Shown: in pieces, positions 49,262 to 59,744 of the stretch
Layout: each line of letters starts with the position of its first letter
How positions within the stretch are numbered: the first letter of the stretch is position 1
Source of the DNA: Cupriavidus phytohabitans
GTDB taxonomy: Bacteria > Pseudomonadota > Gammaproteobacteria > Burkholderiales > Burkholderiaceae
Assembly (NCBI RefSeq): GCF_000426345.1
Contig: NZ_AUFE01000010.1
Location: 112,035-176,034, forward strand
Direction of reading: 5' to 3'
Length of the DNA stretch: 64,000 nucleotides
Position numbers and translations under genes: made by a program
Notes under the pieces: model-generated
The model's database searches: none
What the model saw: only the letters and a program-made list of their open reading frames with translations
Told to the model about the DNA's origin: nothing

Positions 49262-52039
49262 TCAGGTCTCCTGCTTCTTCAGCAGCGTGGCGGTGGCGCC
49301 GAAAATCACCGGCACCGCCGCGAGCAGCGCCCAGAACGCGCCGGCAAGGTCATGCAGGCCCAGCGCCTTGTTGAACACGCCGCGGCTGATCGTCAGCATG
49401 TGGGTCGCCGGATAGATCTCGCCGGCCAGCCGCGCCGGGCCCTCCAGAGACGACACCGGCACCAGCAGCCCGCTGAACTGCACCGCCGGGATCAGCGTGC
49501 CGATCATGGCGAAGAACATCGCGGCGATCTGGCTGCGTGTGAAAGTGGACGCCAGCATGCCGATGCCGGTGGCGCAGAGGGCGTACAGCAATGCCGCCAG
49601 CGTCAGCGTGGCGAAGCTGCCCTTGACCGGCACGCCGAACACCGTCACCGCCAGCAGCGACATCAGCAGGAAATTGAACATCGCCAGCCCGACGTAGGGC
49701 AGCTGCTTGCCGAGCAGGAATTCCGTGCGCGTGACCGGCGTCACGTACAGGTTGGTGATCGAGCCCATTTCCTTTTCGCGCACCACCGCCAGCGCGGTCA
49801 GCATTGCCGGCAGCATCATCAGCAGCAGCGGGATCACGGCCGGCACCATCGCCGGCAGGCTGCGCACGTCGGGGTTGTAGCGGAAGCGCGTTTCCAGCGT
49901 GGCGGCACTGACGGCGTTCTGGCCGTAACGGTGGCGCATCTGGTCGAGCAGCCAGCCCTGGTGCATGCCCTGCACGTAGCCCCGCACGGTTTCCGCGCGC
50001 GAGGGCATCGAGCCGTCGATCCATATGCCGACCTGCGCGCCAGCGCCACGCTGCACGTCGCGCGCGAAGCCGGCGGGGATTTCCACCGCCAGCGCCAGCT
50101 CGCCGCTGCGCATGCGGCGGTCGAGGTCGCCATAGCCCGACAGCGGCGGTTGCTCGATGAAATAGCGAGAGCCCGACAGGTTCAGCGCATATTCCTGGCT
50201 GGTCACGGTCTGGTCGTGATCGAGCACGGCGAAGCGCAGGTCTTCCACGTCCATGCCGACGCCATAGCCCATCGCGAACAGCAGGATCACCGAACCCACC
50301 AGCGCCAGCGTGCCGCGCACCGGGTCGCGGCGCAGTTCCAGCGCCTCGCGCCACATGTAGGTCAGGGCGCGGCGCAGGCTGAAGCGGGGGCGGCGGGCCG
50401 GGGCTGGCTCGGGCGCGGCCGGCGGGTGGTCCGGTGCCTGGGCCGGTGCCTGGGCCGGCGCGGCCTCGTCCGCCGGGCCGTCGCCGCTGGCCTGCTCCAG
50501 GTAGCCGATGAAGGCCGCCTCCAACGAGGCCGCGCAGCTGTCGCGCACCAGTGCCGCCGGCGTATCGCTGACCAGCACCCGTCCCGCATGCATCAGCGAG
50601 ATGCGGTCGCAGCGCTCGGCCTCATTCATGAAGTGGGTGGAGATAAAGATGGTCACGCGGTCGCGCCGCGACAGCTCGATCAGCAGCCGCCAGAAGCCGT
50701 CGCGCGCCACGGGGTCGACGCCGGAGGTCGGCTCGTCAAGGATCAGCAGCTCGGGCTTGTGCACCATCGCCACCGCCAGCGACAGCCGCTGGCGCATGCC
50801 CAGCGGCAGGTTGGCGGGCAGGGTGTCGAGCACATCTTCCAGGCCGAAGCGGGCCACCATCTCGTCCACGCGCCGCGGAATCTCGCCGGCCGGCACCGCG
50901 AACAGCCGCGCGTGCAGCTCCAGGTTCTGCCGTACGGTCAGTTCGTCGTACAGCGAGAATGCCTGCGACATATAGCCCACGCGCTTGCGCGTATCGATGT
51001 CGTCCGGGTCGATCTCGCGGCCGAACAGCCAGGCCTTGCCTTCGCTGGCCGGCAACAGGCCGGTCAGCATCTTCATGGTGGTGGATTTGCCGCAGCCGTT
51101 GGAACCGAGGAAGCCGAAGATCTCGCCGCGGCGGATGCGGAAGCTGACGTGATCGACCGCGACGAAGTCGCCGAAGCGCATGGTGAGGTCCTGCGCTTCG
51201 ATGGCGACCGCGGCGTTCTCATCGGCGACCACCGGCGTGATCGATACCGGGCGGTGTCCACGCCGCCGCGCTTCCGGCAGCAGGGCGATGAAGGCGGCCT
51301 CGAGCGAGTCGGTGCCGGTGCGCGCCAGCAGTCCGGCGGGCGTGCCGGTGGCCAGGATCTTGCCGGCATCCATGGCCACCAGCCAGTCGAAGCGCTGCGC
51401 CTCGTCCATGTACGCCGTGGCCACGATCACGCTCATGCCGGGACGGGTGCCGCGGATGCGCGCAATCAGGTCCCAGAATTGCGCCCGCGCAAGCGGGTCG
51501 ACGCCGGTAGTCGGTTCATCGAGGATCAGCAGGTCGGGGTCATGGATCAGCGCGCAGCACAGGCCCAGCTTCTGCTTCATGCCGCCGGACAACTTGCCCG
51601 CGGGGCGCGCCAGGAACGGGTGCAGGCCGGTGCTGCGCGTCAGGTCGTCGATGCGGCGGCGGCGCTCGCCGGCGCCGTGGCCGAACAGGCGGGCGAAGAA
51701 CTGCAGGTTTTCTTCCACCGACAGTGTCGGATAGAGGTTCTTGCCAAGCCCCTGCGGCATGTAGGCGATGCGCGGGCACACCGCGTCGCGGTGGCGCGGC
51801 GAACGCATGTCGCCACCGAACGCCTGCACCGCGCCCACCTGCACCGCGCGCGCGCCGGCCACCAGCGACAGCAGGCTGGACTTGCCCACGCCGTCGGGCC
51901 CGATCAGGCCGATCATGCGGCCCGCCGGCACTTCCAGGTCAATGCCATCCAGCGCCACGGTATCGCCGTACCGAAGGCTGACGCCAGCCAGGTGCGCGAC
52001 CGCGGCGGGGGCAGGGAGGCCGGTTGCAGGCATGGTCAC
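49262..52039 (-). CDS. ABC exporter with two ATPase domains fused to a permease (RbbA/YhiH-like)
   Basis: The 925-residue protein has two complete ABC ATPase domains: the first with GPDGVGKSS and [19 protein letters not shown], the second with GSNGCGKST and a degenerate signature [21 protein letters not shown]. An Ala/Pro linker (about 530-560) leads to an ABC-2 permease with six helices and [21 protein letters not shown]. This layout is that of E. coli RbbA/YhiH. The GTG start at 52039 overlaps the stop of the adaptor gene (GTGA), giving translational coupling; ATG 52033 is an alternative. Confidence 0.9.
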   Translation of the reverse strand: MTMPATGLPAPAAVAHLAGVSLRYGDTVALDGIDLEVPAGRMIGLIGPDGVGKSSLLSLVAGARAVQVGAVQAFGGDMRSPRHRDAVCPRIAYMPQGLGKNLYPTLSVEENLQFFARLFGHGAGERRRRIDDLTRSTGLHPFLARPAGKLSGGMKQKLGLCCALIHDPDLLILDEPTTGVDPLARAQFWDLIARIRGTRPGMSVIVATAYMDEAQRFDWLVAMDAGKILATGTPAGLLARTGTDSLEAAFIALLPEARRRGHRPVSITPVVADENAAVAIEAQDLTMRFGDFVAVDHVSFRIRRGEIFGFLGSNGCGKSTTMKMLTGLLPASEGKAWLFGREIDPDDIDTRKRVGYMSQAFSLYDELTVRQNLELHARLFAVPAGEIPRRVDEMVARFGLEDVLDTLPANLPLGMRQRLSLAVAMVHKPELLILDEPTSGVDPVARDGFWRLLIELSRRDRVTIFISTHFMNEAERCDRISLMHAGRVLVSDTPAALVRDSCAASLEAAFIGYLEQASGDGPADEAAPAQAPAQAPDHPPAAPEPAPARRPRFSLRRALTYMWREALELRRDPVRGTLALVGSVILLFAMGYGVGMDVEDLRFAVLDHDQTVTSQEYALNLSGSRYFIEQPPLSGYGDLDRRMRSGELALAVEIPAGFARDVQRGAGAQVGIWIDGSMPSRAETVRGYVQGMHQGWLLDQMRHRYGQNAVSAATLETRFRYNPDVRSLPAMVPAVIPLLLMMLPAMLTALAVVREKEMGSITNLYVTPVTRTEFLLGKQLPYVGLAMFNFLLMSLLAVTVFGVPVKGSFATLTLAALLYALCATGIGMLASTFTRSQIAAMFFAMIGTLIPAVQFSGLLVPVSSLEGPARLAGEIYPATHMLTISRGVFNKALGLHDLAGAFWALLAAVPVIFGATATLLKKQET

Positions 52040-53106
52040 TGCGGCACCCTGACGCTGAGGTTGTCAGGCCACGGCGTGTTGGGATCGAGCTTGACCCACG
52101 CCACGCCCGGCACGCCGGTCTTGACCTGCTTCAGGTGCTTCTGGAGCAGGTCGCGGTCGATCTGCGCCTTGATGCGGAACATCAGTTTTTCGCGTTCGCT
52201 GGCGGTCTCGACGGTCTTGGGCGTGAACTGCGCGGTGCTGGCGACGAACGACACCCTGGCCGGGATCACATAGCCGGGCGCGGCGTCGAGAATGATGCGC
52301 GCTTCCGCGCCCAGTGGCACCCGCCCCGCGACCGTGGCCGGCAGGAAGAAGGTCATGTAGACGTCGGACAGGTCAACCAGGTTGAGCACTTTGCCGCCGG
52401 CGCCCAGCACTTCGCCGGGCTGGGCGATGCGGTACTGCACGCGCGCGTCGCGCGGCGAGGTCAGCTGGCTGTCGGCGATATCGGCCTGGATGCGCGCGAC
52501 GGTAGCTTCGGCGGCCGTGATTGCCGAGCGCGCGCCGATCAGTTGGGCCTTGGCCGCTTCCACGGCGGCCTGTGCCGCGGCGACCTGGGCCTTCGCCGCG
52601 GCCAGCGCGGCCTGCGCGCTGCGCACGCGCGCACGGTCGTCGTCCAGTTCCTGGATCGACGAGGCGCCTTCGCGCGACAGCGTGCTAGAACGCGCCAGGC
52701 GCCGCTGCGCCGCGTCGAGTTCGCTTTCGCGCTGTGCCACCAATGCCTGCGCCGCGAGCTTGTCGCTCTGGCGCACCGCGACCTGCGCTTCGGCGCTGGT
52801 CGCGGTATTGATGGCCTGCTGCTGTTGCGCCCGCGCTTCGTCGCGCTGCGCTTCCAGTGTCTGGATCTGCATGCGCGCCAGCGGCGCCCCCGCGGAGACG
52901 AAATCGCCTTCGTTGACGAGGATGCTGTCGACGCGGCCGGCCAGCTTGGTGGCCACGTCGATCTGCGTGGCTTCGATGCGGCCATTGCCGCTGGCAAAGC
53001 CGGGACCGGGGCCGTTGTCGCGCATCGCGCGCCAGCCGTAGACGCCGGCGGCGATGGCCGCTGCGACGGCGAGCAAGGGGAGGAGTTTCTTGGCCTGGAC
53101 CTTCAT
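52036..53106 (-). CDS. HlyD-family membrane fusion (adaptor) protein
   Basis: The 356-residue periplasmic adaptor has an N-terminal membrane anchor (about 7-24), a lipoyl/barrel-sandwich half-motif ([29 protein letters not shown]), a long coiled-coil hairpin (about 85-200, Ala/Gln/Glu-rich) and a beta-barrel domain ([20 protein letters not shown]). It bridges the ABC pump and the outer-membrane channel encoded next door. Its start overlaps the stop of the channel gene by 4 bp. Confidence 0.92.
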   Translation of the reverse strand: MKVQAKKLLPLLAVAAAIAAGVYGWRAMRDNGPGPGFASGNGRIEATQIDVATKLAGRVDSILVNEGDFVSAGAPLARMQIQTLEAQRDEARAQQQQAINTATSAEAQVAVRQSDKLAAQALVAQRESELDAAQRRLARSSTLSREGASSIQELDDDRARVRSAQAALAAAKAQVAAAQAAVEAAKAQLIGARSAITAAEATVARIQADIADSQLTSPRDARVQYRIAQPGEVLGAGGKVLNLVDLSDVYMTFFLPATVAGRVPLGAEARIILDAAPGYVIPARVSFVASTAQFTPKTVETASEREKLMFRIKAQIDRDLLQKHLKQVKTGVPGVAWVKLDPNTPWPDNLSVRVPQ

Positions 53107-54611
53107 GAGGAGGGCGTCTCGGAAGAGGTTGGAACGGAAGCACCGGCTGCCGCCGGCCCGGCGAAGTCGGCTGCGCCGCCGCCGAGCGCGGTGTAGAGGG
53201 CGACACGGCTCGACAGCAGCGCGCGGCGCGTCTGCACCAGCAGTTGCTGCGCGGCGAGCAGGTCGCGCTGCGCATCGAGGACTTCGAGATAGGGCGTGGC
53301 GCCATTGTCGTAGCGCAGCTTGGCCAGCCGCGCGCGCTCGGCCTGCAGGTCCAGCGTGGCTTGCAGGTCAGTGACTTGCCGGGCCAGCTGGGCGCGCGCA
53401 TTGAGCGCATCGGAGACATCGCGGAAGGCCGACTGGATCGCCTTCTCGTACTGCGCCACGGCCTGGTCGCGCCGTACTTCTGCGAGCTGCAGGTTGCTGC
53501 GGTTTCGGCCGCCGTCGAAGATCGGCAGTGAAAGCGTCGGGCCGAAGCTCCAGGCGCGGTTGGGGCCGGTGAAGAGGTTGTCCAGTTCGAGGCTGGCCGT
53601 GCCGATCGAGCCGGTCAGTGCGATGCGCGGAAAGAATGCCGCGCGGGCCGCGCCGATATTGGCGTTGGCCGCCGCGAGCTGGTACTCCGCGGCGACGATG
53701 TCGGGACGGTTGGCCAGCAGGTCGGAAGGCAGGCCGGGCCGCACGTCGCGCACAACGTGGTCGTCATCGAACCGGTGCCCCGCTGGCGGCAGATCCACTG
53801 GCGCGCCGACCAGCAATGCGAGCGCATTGGCCTGCGCGGTGCGTTCCTGCTCCAGCTGCGCGCCCAGCGTGCGCGCTTGCCGCCACAGTGCCTCGACCTG
53901 CGTCAGGTCGAACTTGGAGGTGGATCCCAGCTCGTAGCGCCGGCTGAAGATGCGCAGCGATTCGGCGCGCGTGGCGATGGTTTCATCGGTCAGCGCGATG
54001 CGCTCGTCGAGCTCGCGCAGCACCAGGTAGCTGTTGGCGACCTGGCCCACCAGGCTGGTCGCGGCGGCCTGGCGCGCGGCGTCGGTGGCCAGGTAGTTCT
54101 GCAGCGCGGCGTCCTTCAGGCTGCGCACGCGGCCCCAGAAATCGAGTTCCCATGCAGTCATGCCGAGCCCGACCTGGAAGTCGTTCGCCGTTATCGGCTT
54201 GCCGGCCAGGCTGAAGTCGCGCGGGGTGCGCGAGCGCGTGGCGGCGGCGTCGAGGCCGATCGTCGGAAACTGGTCGGCGCGGCGGATGCCGTAGAGCGCC
54301 TGCGCTTCCTCCACGCGCAGCACGGCGGCGCGCAGGTCGCGGCTGTTATCCAGCGCCTGCTCGATCAGCGCTTGCAGTGTGGGATCGGTGAAGTACTCGC
54401 GCCAGCCGGTGGCGGCGCTGGCAGTGGCCTGGGTGTCGATCCTGCCGGCCTGCGCAAAAGTGGCCGGCACGGGTGCGGCGGGCCGCTCCAGCGGAGGTGC
54501 CATCGAGACGCATCCGGCCAGCGCGACGGCGGCAAGAGCAAGGAGGGGAGAGGCCGGATGCCGGCGGCGCCAGGGCGCTGAGTGGAGAGGTGAACGCAGG
54601 GGAGTGCCCAT
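53103..54611 (-). CDS. Outer-membrane efflux lipoprotein (NodT/OprM type, TolC family)
   Basis: The 502-residue protein has a signal peptide ending in the lipobox LAGC (about Cys34) and two OEP repeats with the typical [20 protein letters not shown] and [31 protein letters not shown] helices and the [20 protein letters not shown] strand. It forms the trimeric exit duct of a tripartite pump. The start ATG shares one base with the stop of the 56-residue gene upstream (TAATG). Confidence 0.93.
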   Translation of the reverse strand: MGTPLRSPLHSAPWRRRHPASPLLALAAVALAGCVSMAPPLERPAAPVPATFAQAGRIDTQATASAATGWREYFTDPTLQALIEQALDNSRDLRAAVLRVEEAQALYGIRRADQFPTIGLDAAATRSRTPRDFSLAGKPITANDFQVGLGMTAWELDFWGRVRSLKDAALQNYLATDAARQAAATSLVGQVANSYLVLRELDERIALTDETIATRAESLRIFSRRYELGSTSKFDLTQVEALWRQARTLGAQLEQERTAQANALALLVGAPVDLPPAGHRFDDDHVVRDVRPGLPSDLLANRPDIVAAEYQLAAANANIGAARAAFFPRIALTGSIGTASLELDNLFTGPNRAWSFGPTLSLPIFDGGRNRSNLQLAEVRRDQAVAQYEKAIQSAFRDVSDALNARAQLARQVTDLQATLDLQAERARLAKLRYDNGATPYLEVLDAQRDLLAAQQLLVQTRRALLSSRVALYTALGGGAADFAGPAAAGASVPTSSETPSS

Positions 54612-54781
54612 TACTCCGTCCTGCGGCGTTCCGCAAGTCGTTGGCTGCGGACCGGCACCGGCCGGCGTGCGCCGCGGCGGCGACGGATCACAGCGACCAG
54701 CGTAAGGCTGCCGAGCGCGGCGGGCGCCAGCGCATACGCCGTCAGGTCACCCAGCAGCGGCACAAGTTCCATGGTGGTCAT
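54611..54781 (-). CDS. Small single-helix membrane protein, first gene of the efflux operon
   Basis: I do not recognise a family. The 56-residue peptide begins MTTMELVPLLGDLTAY, has one hydrophobic helix (about 7-30) and ends in a strongly basic cytoplasmic tail (RRRRGARRPVPVRSQ and RRR near the end). The ATG at 54781 has AGGGAA upstream at good spacing, and its TAA overlaps the next start codon (TAATG). That argues for real, coupled translation. A longer frame to 54814 lacks a site. It may be a pump accessory peptide or only a coupling leader. Confidence 0.65.
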   Translation of the reverse strand: MTTMELVPLLGDLTAYALAPAALGSLTLVAVIRRRRGARRPVPVRSQRLAERRRTE

Positions 54782-54853
54782 TGTCTTTTCCCTGCAATTG
54801 CGTACAGGGAACACTGTAATCGACCAGGACGCGCCGGGAGCTTAATCGAAATC

Positions 54854-54879
54854 AACTACCGACCGGCCAGTCGGTAGTT
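54854..54879. promoter_or_regulatory. Operator-like inverted repeat in the tetR-efflux divergent region
   Basis: AACTACCGAC and GTCGGTAGTT are perfect 10-bp arms with a 6-bp spacer (CGGCCA), lying between the efflux operon and the TetR gene. Size and location are those of a TetR-dimer operator controlling both directions. Confidence 0.75.
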
Positions 54880-55026
54880 ACCCGCTGGTTTGGCGCAAAC
54901 CGGCGGTGTAGAGTCGAAAGCGATGTCTGCCATGGCGCTTCTCCTGCACCCGGCCGCGGCCGGACTGCTTGGAAGCGGTTGCCCCCGGCATGGCCAGGCC
55001 AAATCCATTGCATCAAGGTTGCCGCC

Positions 55027-55668
55027 ATGCCGAACCCGCTCCCTCAAGATCCTGCCGCCGCTACGCGAGCGGCGCGTCAGCGCCTGCCCGCCGACGTGCG
55101 CAACCGCCAGATCCTCGACGCCGCGCTGGCGGTGTTTTCCGAGCGCGGCTTCGAGGCAGCACGGATGGACGACATCGCCGCCTGCGCAGGTCTCTCCAAA
55201 GGTGGCCTTTACGCCCACTTCCGCAGCAAGGACAAAATCTTCGAAGCGTTGTTGCGTCGCGCGCTCAGCCCGTCAGACCTCGACCTTGCCGCGCTGTGGG
55301 CCGCATCGCCCGACATGCGCCACTTTGCCCAGGCTTTCGTCAACCGCATCTACGACGACCTGATGCGGCCGGAGGCATTGGCGGTGCAACGCCTGCTGGT
55401 GGCGGAAGGTACGCGCATTCCGCACCTGACCGCGCAATGGCAGCACGATACGGTCGAGGCACTGGTGGCACAGCTTGGGCGCGTGCTGGCGCGTGGCGTG
55501 GCGGAGGGAAGCTGCCGCGCAGGTGTCGCCACGCGCCACCCGTGGCTGCTGCTGGCGCCGGTGGCCTACCAGGTGCTGTGGCAGCTGGTGTTCGGCAAGG
55601 CCGATGCCGCCACGCTGCGATTGCGGCGGCGAGAGCATGTTGCCCTGGTGCGCGAACTGCTGGCCTAA
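55027..55668 (+). CDS. TetR-family transcriptional regulator of the efflux operon
   Basis: The 213-residue protein has an N-terminal helix-turn-helix (RQILDAALAVFSERGFEAARM, DDIAACAGLSKGGLYAHFRSKDKIFE) and a helical ligand-binding C-terminal domain of the AcrR type. It is divergent from the efflux operon across the inverted repeat at 54854-54879, so it most probably represses the pump and itself until an inducer binds. The start is ATG 55027 (MPNPLPQDP); the longer frame to 54979 has no support. Confidence 0.9.
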   Translation: MPNPLPQDPAAATRAARQRLPADVRNRQILDAALAVFSERGFEAARMDDIAACAGLSKGGLYAHFRSKDKIFEALLRRALSPSDLDLAALWAASPDMRHFAQAFVNRIYDDLMRPEALAVQRLLVAEGTRIPHLTAQWQHDTVEALVAQLGRVLARGVAEGSCRAGVATRHPWLLLAPVAYQVLWQLVFGKADAATLRLRRREHVALVRELLA

Positions 55669-55703
55669 GGCCGGCTGACGCGCGCGAGAATGGAAAATCT
55701 GCC

Positions 55704-55729
55704 AAAAAAAAGGCGCCATCACTGGCGCC
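55704..55729 (-). terminator. Rho-independent terminator of fabI
   Basis: On the minus strand GGCGCC, AGTGAT, GGCGCC form a short stem-loop followed by T8. It sits between the convergent tetR and fabI; the A-run and complementary stem could also work weakly for tetR. Confidence 0.88.
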
Positions 55730-55766
55730 CCTGTCGATTCCGGCGCTGCGGCCGGCAGTTCTGCCG

Positions 55767-56552
55767 TCAGGCGTCCGCGACGCTCGCGCCGACGATATTG
55801 AAACCGCCGTCGACGTAGGTGATCTCACCGGTCACGCCGCTGGCCAGGTCGGACAGCAGGAAGGCGGCCACGTTGCCGACTTCTTCGATGGTCACGTTGC
55901 GGCGCAGCGGGGCGGCCTGCTCGAAGTGGCCCAGCAGCTTGCCGAAATCCTTGATGCCCGAGGCGGCCAGCGTCTTGATCGGGCCGGCCGAGATGCCGTT
56001 GGCGCGGATGCCGCGCGGGCCGACCGACGACGCCAGGTAGCGCACGCTGGCTTCCAGCGCGGCCTTGGCCAGGCCCATGGTGTTGTAGTTGGGGACCACG
56101 CGCTCGGCGCCCAGGTAGGTCAGCGTCAGCAGCGAGGCCTTGTCCGACAGCAGCGGCAGCGCGGCCTTGGCCAGCGCCGGGAAGCTGTAGGCGGAAATGT
56201 CTTGGGCGATGCGGAAGCCTTCGCGCGACAGGCCCTCGAGGAAATCGCCGGCGATGGCTTCGCGCGGTGCGAAGCCGATCGAGTGCACCAGCCCGTCGAA
56301 CTTCTCCCAGCGCTGGCCCAGCGCGGCGAAGGTCGCGGCGATCTGCTCGTCGCTGCCGACGTCGCACTCGAACACCATGTCCGTACCGAATTCCTTGGCA
56401 AACTCGCTGATCCGGTCCTTGAACCGTTCGCCGACATAGGTGAAGGCGAGTTCGGCGCCTTCGCGCTTGCACGCGGAGGCAATGCCATAGGCGATCGAGC
56501 GGTTCGAGAGCAAGCCCGTGATAAGGATCCGCTTACCTGCCAGAAATCCCAT
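55767..56552 (-). CDS. fabI: Enoyl-[acyl-carrier-protein] reductase (NADH)
   Basis: It performs the last reduction in each fatty-acid elongation cycle. The 261-residue SDR-type protein has the FabI N-terminus [42 protein letters not shown] and the catalytic Tyr-(six residues)-Lys pair in [12 protein letters not shown], with [11 protein letters not shown] downstream. GGAGAACTT precedes ATG 56552; the longer frame reads through the yejA promoter region. Divergent from the yej operon with 211 bp between. Confidence 0.96.
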   Translation of the reverse strand: MGFLAGKRILITGLLSNRSIAYGIASACKREGAELAFTYVGERFKDRISEFAKEFGTDMVFECDVGSDEQIAATFAALGQRWEKFDGLVHSIGFAPREAIAGDFLEGLSREGFRIAQDISAYSFPALAKAALPLLSDKASLLTLTYLGAERVVPNYNTMGLAKAALEASVRYLASSVGPRGIRANGISAGPIKTLAASGIKDFGKLLGHFEQAAPLRRNVTIEEVGNVAAFLLSDLASGVTGEITYVDGGFNIVGASVADA

Positions 56553-56763
56553 AAGTTCTCCAAGGTGGTGTATCAGGCACGCTTCCTGCGTCCGCCGTGC
56601 GGCCGTGCGCGTGCCCTGGATGTTCTGCGGCCGTTTTATTGCGCCGCGCAGAGGGAATGTCCGGATGGCTGGCGCCACCCCGGACGCATGTAAAATTGTC
56701 TCATACTTGGCCCGGCCGCAGAACGCCGGGACCCCAGAGGTCATAGTGGAGGAATCCAACGGG

Positions 56764-58653
56764 ATGCCTATTCAAGCACGTTGGCCGCTTCAGGCGGCAT
56801 GGCAGTGCTTCCGGCGGGATGCGGTACTGCGGTTCGGGCTGGCGGCCATGCTGGCGGCGGGGGTTACCCTGGTCCCTACCCCGGCCATGGCGGCGCATGG
56901 GTTCGCGTTGCACGGGGACCTGAAGTATGCGGAGAGCTTCCCGCATTTCGACTATGTCAACCCCAACGCGCCGGCTGGCGGCACGCTCACGCTCGCCAAT
57001 CCGGACCGGCGCACCAGCTTCGACAAGTTCAACCCGTTCACGCTGAAGGGCACCTCCGCGCCCGGGCTCAATGCGCTGATGTTCGAGTCGCTGCTGGTCA
57101 GCAGCGCCGACGAGACCGCCAGTGCCTACGGCCTGCTGGCCGAGGACGTCACGGTCGCGCCGGACGAGCTGTCGGTCACGTTCCGCATCCGCCCGCAGGC
57201 GCGCTTCGCCAACGGCGACCCGGTGCTCGCATCGGATGTCAAACATTCTTATGACATGCTGATGAGCAAGGCGTCGAGCCCCGGCTACCGCAGCATGTGC
57301 ACCGACGTGAAGGCGGTGGTGGTGACCGGCGAGCGCACGCTGCGCTACGACTTCAAGCAGCGCAACCGCGAACTGCCGCTGATCGTCGGCGCGCTGCCGG
57401 TGTTTTCGAAGAAGTGGACCGCCAAGGTGCCGTTCGAGAAGCTGACCTTCGAGCCGCCCATCACCAGCGGCCCCTACCTGATCGAGCGCTACGACGCCGG
57501 CCGCGGCATCATCTTCAAGCGCGATCCCAACTACTGGGGCAAGGACCTGGCGGTGCGCCGCGGCACCTTCAATTTCGCGCGCGTGGTCTACCGCCTGTAC
57601 AAGGACGAGACCGCCAAGCTGGAGGCCTACAAGGCCGGCGAGTTCGATGCCATCGTCGAGTACCGCGCCAAGAACTGGGCCAAGAGCTACCAGGGCACGC
57701 GCTTCCGCAACGGCGAGCTGATCAAGACCGAATTCCCGCACCGCAATGGCGCCGGCATGCAGGGCTTCGTGATGAACATGCGCAAGCCGGTATTCCAGGA
57801 CGTGCGCGTGCGCCAGGCGCTGATCCTGGCGTTGGATTTTGAATGGCTGAACCGGCAACTGTTCTACGGCGCCTACAAGCGGCTGGACAGCTGGTTCTCC
57901 AACAGCGAGCTGGCCGCCAGCGCCACCTTCGACGGCCGGCCCGGCCCCGGCGAGATGGCGCTGCTGGAGCCGCTGCGCGCCGAACTGCCGCCCGAGGTTT
58001 TCGGCCCCGACGTGGTACAGCCCAGCACCGCTCCGCCCCGGTCGCTGCGCGACAACCTGCGCCTGGCCCGGCGCCTGCTGGCACAGGCCGGCTGGACCTA
58101 CACCGACGGCGCGTTGCGCAATGCCAAGGGCGACCCGTTGGTATTCGAGTTCCTGGACGATGGCGGTGCCATGAGCCGGGTCATCACCACCTATGTGCGC
58201 AACCTGGAGAAGCTCGGCATCCAGGTGCACCAGCGCACCACCGACTTTGCGCTGTACCAGAAGCGGCTGGAAGACTTCGATTTCGACATGGTGTCGATCC
58301 GCTTCCCCGATTCGCAGAGCCCGGGCAACGAACTGCGCGACCGTTTTGCCAGCGAAGCCGCGACTACGCCCGGCTCGGACAACCTGTTCGGGCTGAAGTC
58401 GCCGGTCGTCGACAAGCTGGTCGACAACCTGCTGCATGCCCATACCCGCCAGGAACTGATCACCGCCGGGCGCGCGCTCGACCGGGTGCTGATGCACGGC
58501 TACTACATCGTGCCCAACTGGTACAGTGCGTCACACCGTGTGTCGTACCGCAAGGAGCTGGCGTATCCGGAGCGGCTGCCCTATTTCTATACGGCCGAAG
58601 GCTGGATCCTGAGCCAGTGGTGGCGCAAGGACGTCCAGCCGCAAGCGCGCTGA
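56764..58653 (+). CDS. yejA: Peptide ABC transporter, periplasmic binding protein (YejA-like)
   Basis: The 629-residue protein has a long signal peptide (cleavage after PAMA, about residue 43) and the SBP_bac_5 fold: [68 protein letters not shown], and [22 protein letters not shown]. It presents oligopeptides, or in relatives microcin-C-like peptides, to the YejBEF transporter. A GGAGG site lies before ATG 56764. It is the first gene of yejABEF. Confidence 0.88.
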   Translation: MPIQARWPLQAAWQCFRRDAVLRFGLAAMLAAGVTLVPTPAMAAHGFALHGDLKYAESFPHFDYVNPNAPAGGTLTLANPDRRTSFDKFNPFTLKGTSAPGLNALMFESLLVSSADETASAYGLLAEDVTVAPDELSVTFRIRPQARFANGDPVLASDVKHSYDMLMSKASSPGYRSMCTDVKAVVVTGERTLRYDFKQRNRELPLIVGALPVFSKKWTAKVPFEKLTFEPPITSGPYLIERYDAGRGIIFKRDPNYWGKDLAVRRGTFNFARVVYRLYKDETAKLEAYKAGEFDAIVEYRAKNWAKSYQGTRFRNGELIKTEFPHRNGAGMQGFVMNMRKPVFQDVRVRQALILALDFEWLNRQLFYGAYKRLDSWFSNSELAASATFDGRPGPGEMALLEPLRAELPPEVFGPDVVQPSTAPPRSLRDNLRLARRLLAQAGWTYTDGALRNAKGDPLVFEFLDDGGAMSRVITTYVRNLEKLGIQVHQRTTDFALYQKRLEDFDFDMVSIRFPDSQSPGNELRDRFASEAATTPGSDNLFGLKSPVVDKLVDNLLHAHTRQELITAGRALDRVLMHGYYIVPNWYSASHRVSYRKELAYPERLPYFYTAEGWILSQWWRKDVQPQAR

Positions 58654-58694
58654 CGCGTTCAGTGCAGATTAGCTAAAGGAACAAGGACCGGCCG

Positions 58695-59744
58695 ATGCTT
58701 GCCTACCTGCTCAAGCGCATCCTGCTGATGATCCCGACGCTGATCGGCGTCATCACGCTGACCTTTGTTGTCATCCAGTTCGTCCCGGGCGGCCCGGTCG
58801 AGCAGATGATGATGGAGTTGAAAGGGCGGGGCGGCGCCGGCGAAGCCAGCGGCGGCGGCGCCGAATACCGCGGGCGCCGCGGCGTCGACCCGGAGAAGAT
58901 CAAGGAGATCCAGGCCCTGTACGGCTTCGACAAGCCGCCGCTGGAGCGTTACTTCCTGATGCTCAAGCGCTTTGCCCAGTTCGACCTGGGCCAGAGCTAT
59001 TTCCAGCACCGCAGCGTGTGGGAGCTGGTCAAGTCCAAGCTGCCGGTGTCGATCAGCCTGGGTTTGTGGACGTTCTTCCTGACCTACCTGATATCGGTGC
59101 CGCTCGGCATCTCCAAGGCGATCCGGGCGGGCAGCCGCTTTGACGTGGTCACCAGCATCGTCGTGCTGGTCGGCTATGCGATTCCCGGCTTCGTGCTCGG
59201 CGTGCTGCTGCTGGTGCTGTTCGGCGGCGGCACCTTCGTGCAGTGGTTCCCGCTGCGCGGGCTTACCTCGGACAACTGGGAACAGCTGTCGCTGATGGGC
59301 AAGGTGATGGACTACCTGTGGCACCTGGTCCTGCCGATCACCGCCTCGGTGGTGGGCAGCTTCGCCGTGGTGACCATGCTGACCAAGAACGCCTTCCTTG
59401 AGGAAATCCGCAAGCAGTACGTGCTGACCGCGCGCGCCAAGGGCCTGGGCGAGCGCCGCGTGCTGTGGAAGCATGTGTTCCGCAACGCGCTGATCCCGCT
59501 GGTGACCGGCTTCCCGGCCGCCTTTATCGGCGCTTTCTTCACCGGCTCGCTGCTGATCGAGACGCTGTTCTCGCTCGACGGGCTTGGCCTGCTGTCATAT
59601 GAGGCCGTGCTGCGGCGCGACTACCCGGTGGTGCTCGGCACGCTCTACCTGTTCACGCTGATCGGGCTGGTCACGCGCCTGATTTCCGACGTCTGCTACG
59701 TGCTGGTCGATCCCCGCATCCATTTCGAGGGCCTGCACCGATGA
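58695..59744 (+). CDS. yejB: Peptide ABC transporter permease (YejB-like)
   Basis: The 349-residue membrane protein has the N-terminal helix of the DppB/OppB family (LAYLLKRILLMIPTLIGVITLTFVVIQFVPG) and five more helices, with the EAA-type coupling loop YVLTARAKGLGERRVLWKHVFRNALIP. A Gly/Arg-rich cytoplasmic insertion (about 48-65) is unusual but occurs in YejB proteins. Its stop overlaps the yejE start (ATGA). Confidence 0.9.
   Translation: MLAYLLKRILLMIPTLIGVITLTFVVIQFVPGGPVEQMMMELKGRGGAGEASGGGAEYRGRRGVDPEKIKEIQALYGFDKPPLERYFLMLKRFAQFDLGQSYFQHRSVWELVKSKLPVSISLGLWTFFLTYLISVPLGISKAIRAGSRFDVVTSIVVLVGYAIPGFVLGVLLLVLFGGGTFVQWFPLRGLTSDNWEQLSLMGKVMDYLWHLVLPITASVVGSFAVVTMLTKNAFLEEIRKQYVLTARAKGLGERRVLWKHVFRNALIPLVTGFPAAFIGAFFTGSLLIETLFSLDGLGLLSYEAVLRRDYPVVLGTLYLFTLIGLVTRLISDVCYVLVDPRIHFEGLHR

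Noticed and set aside
49352..52273. Long open frame antisense to the ABC fusion gene
   Set aside because: Shadow frame: no domain, no ribosome-binding site, and the opposite strand has complete Walker and signature motifs.
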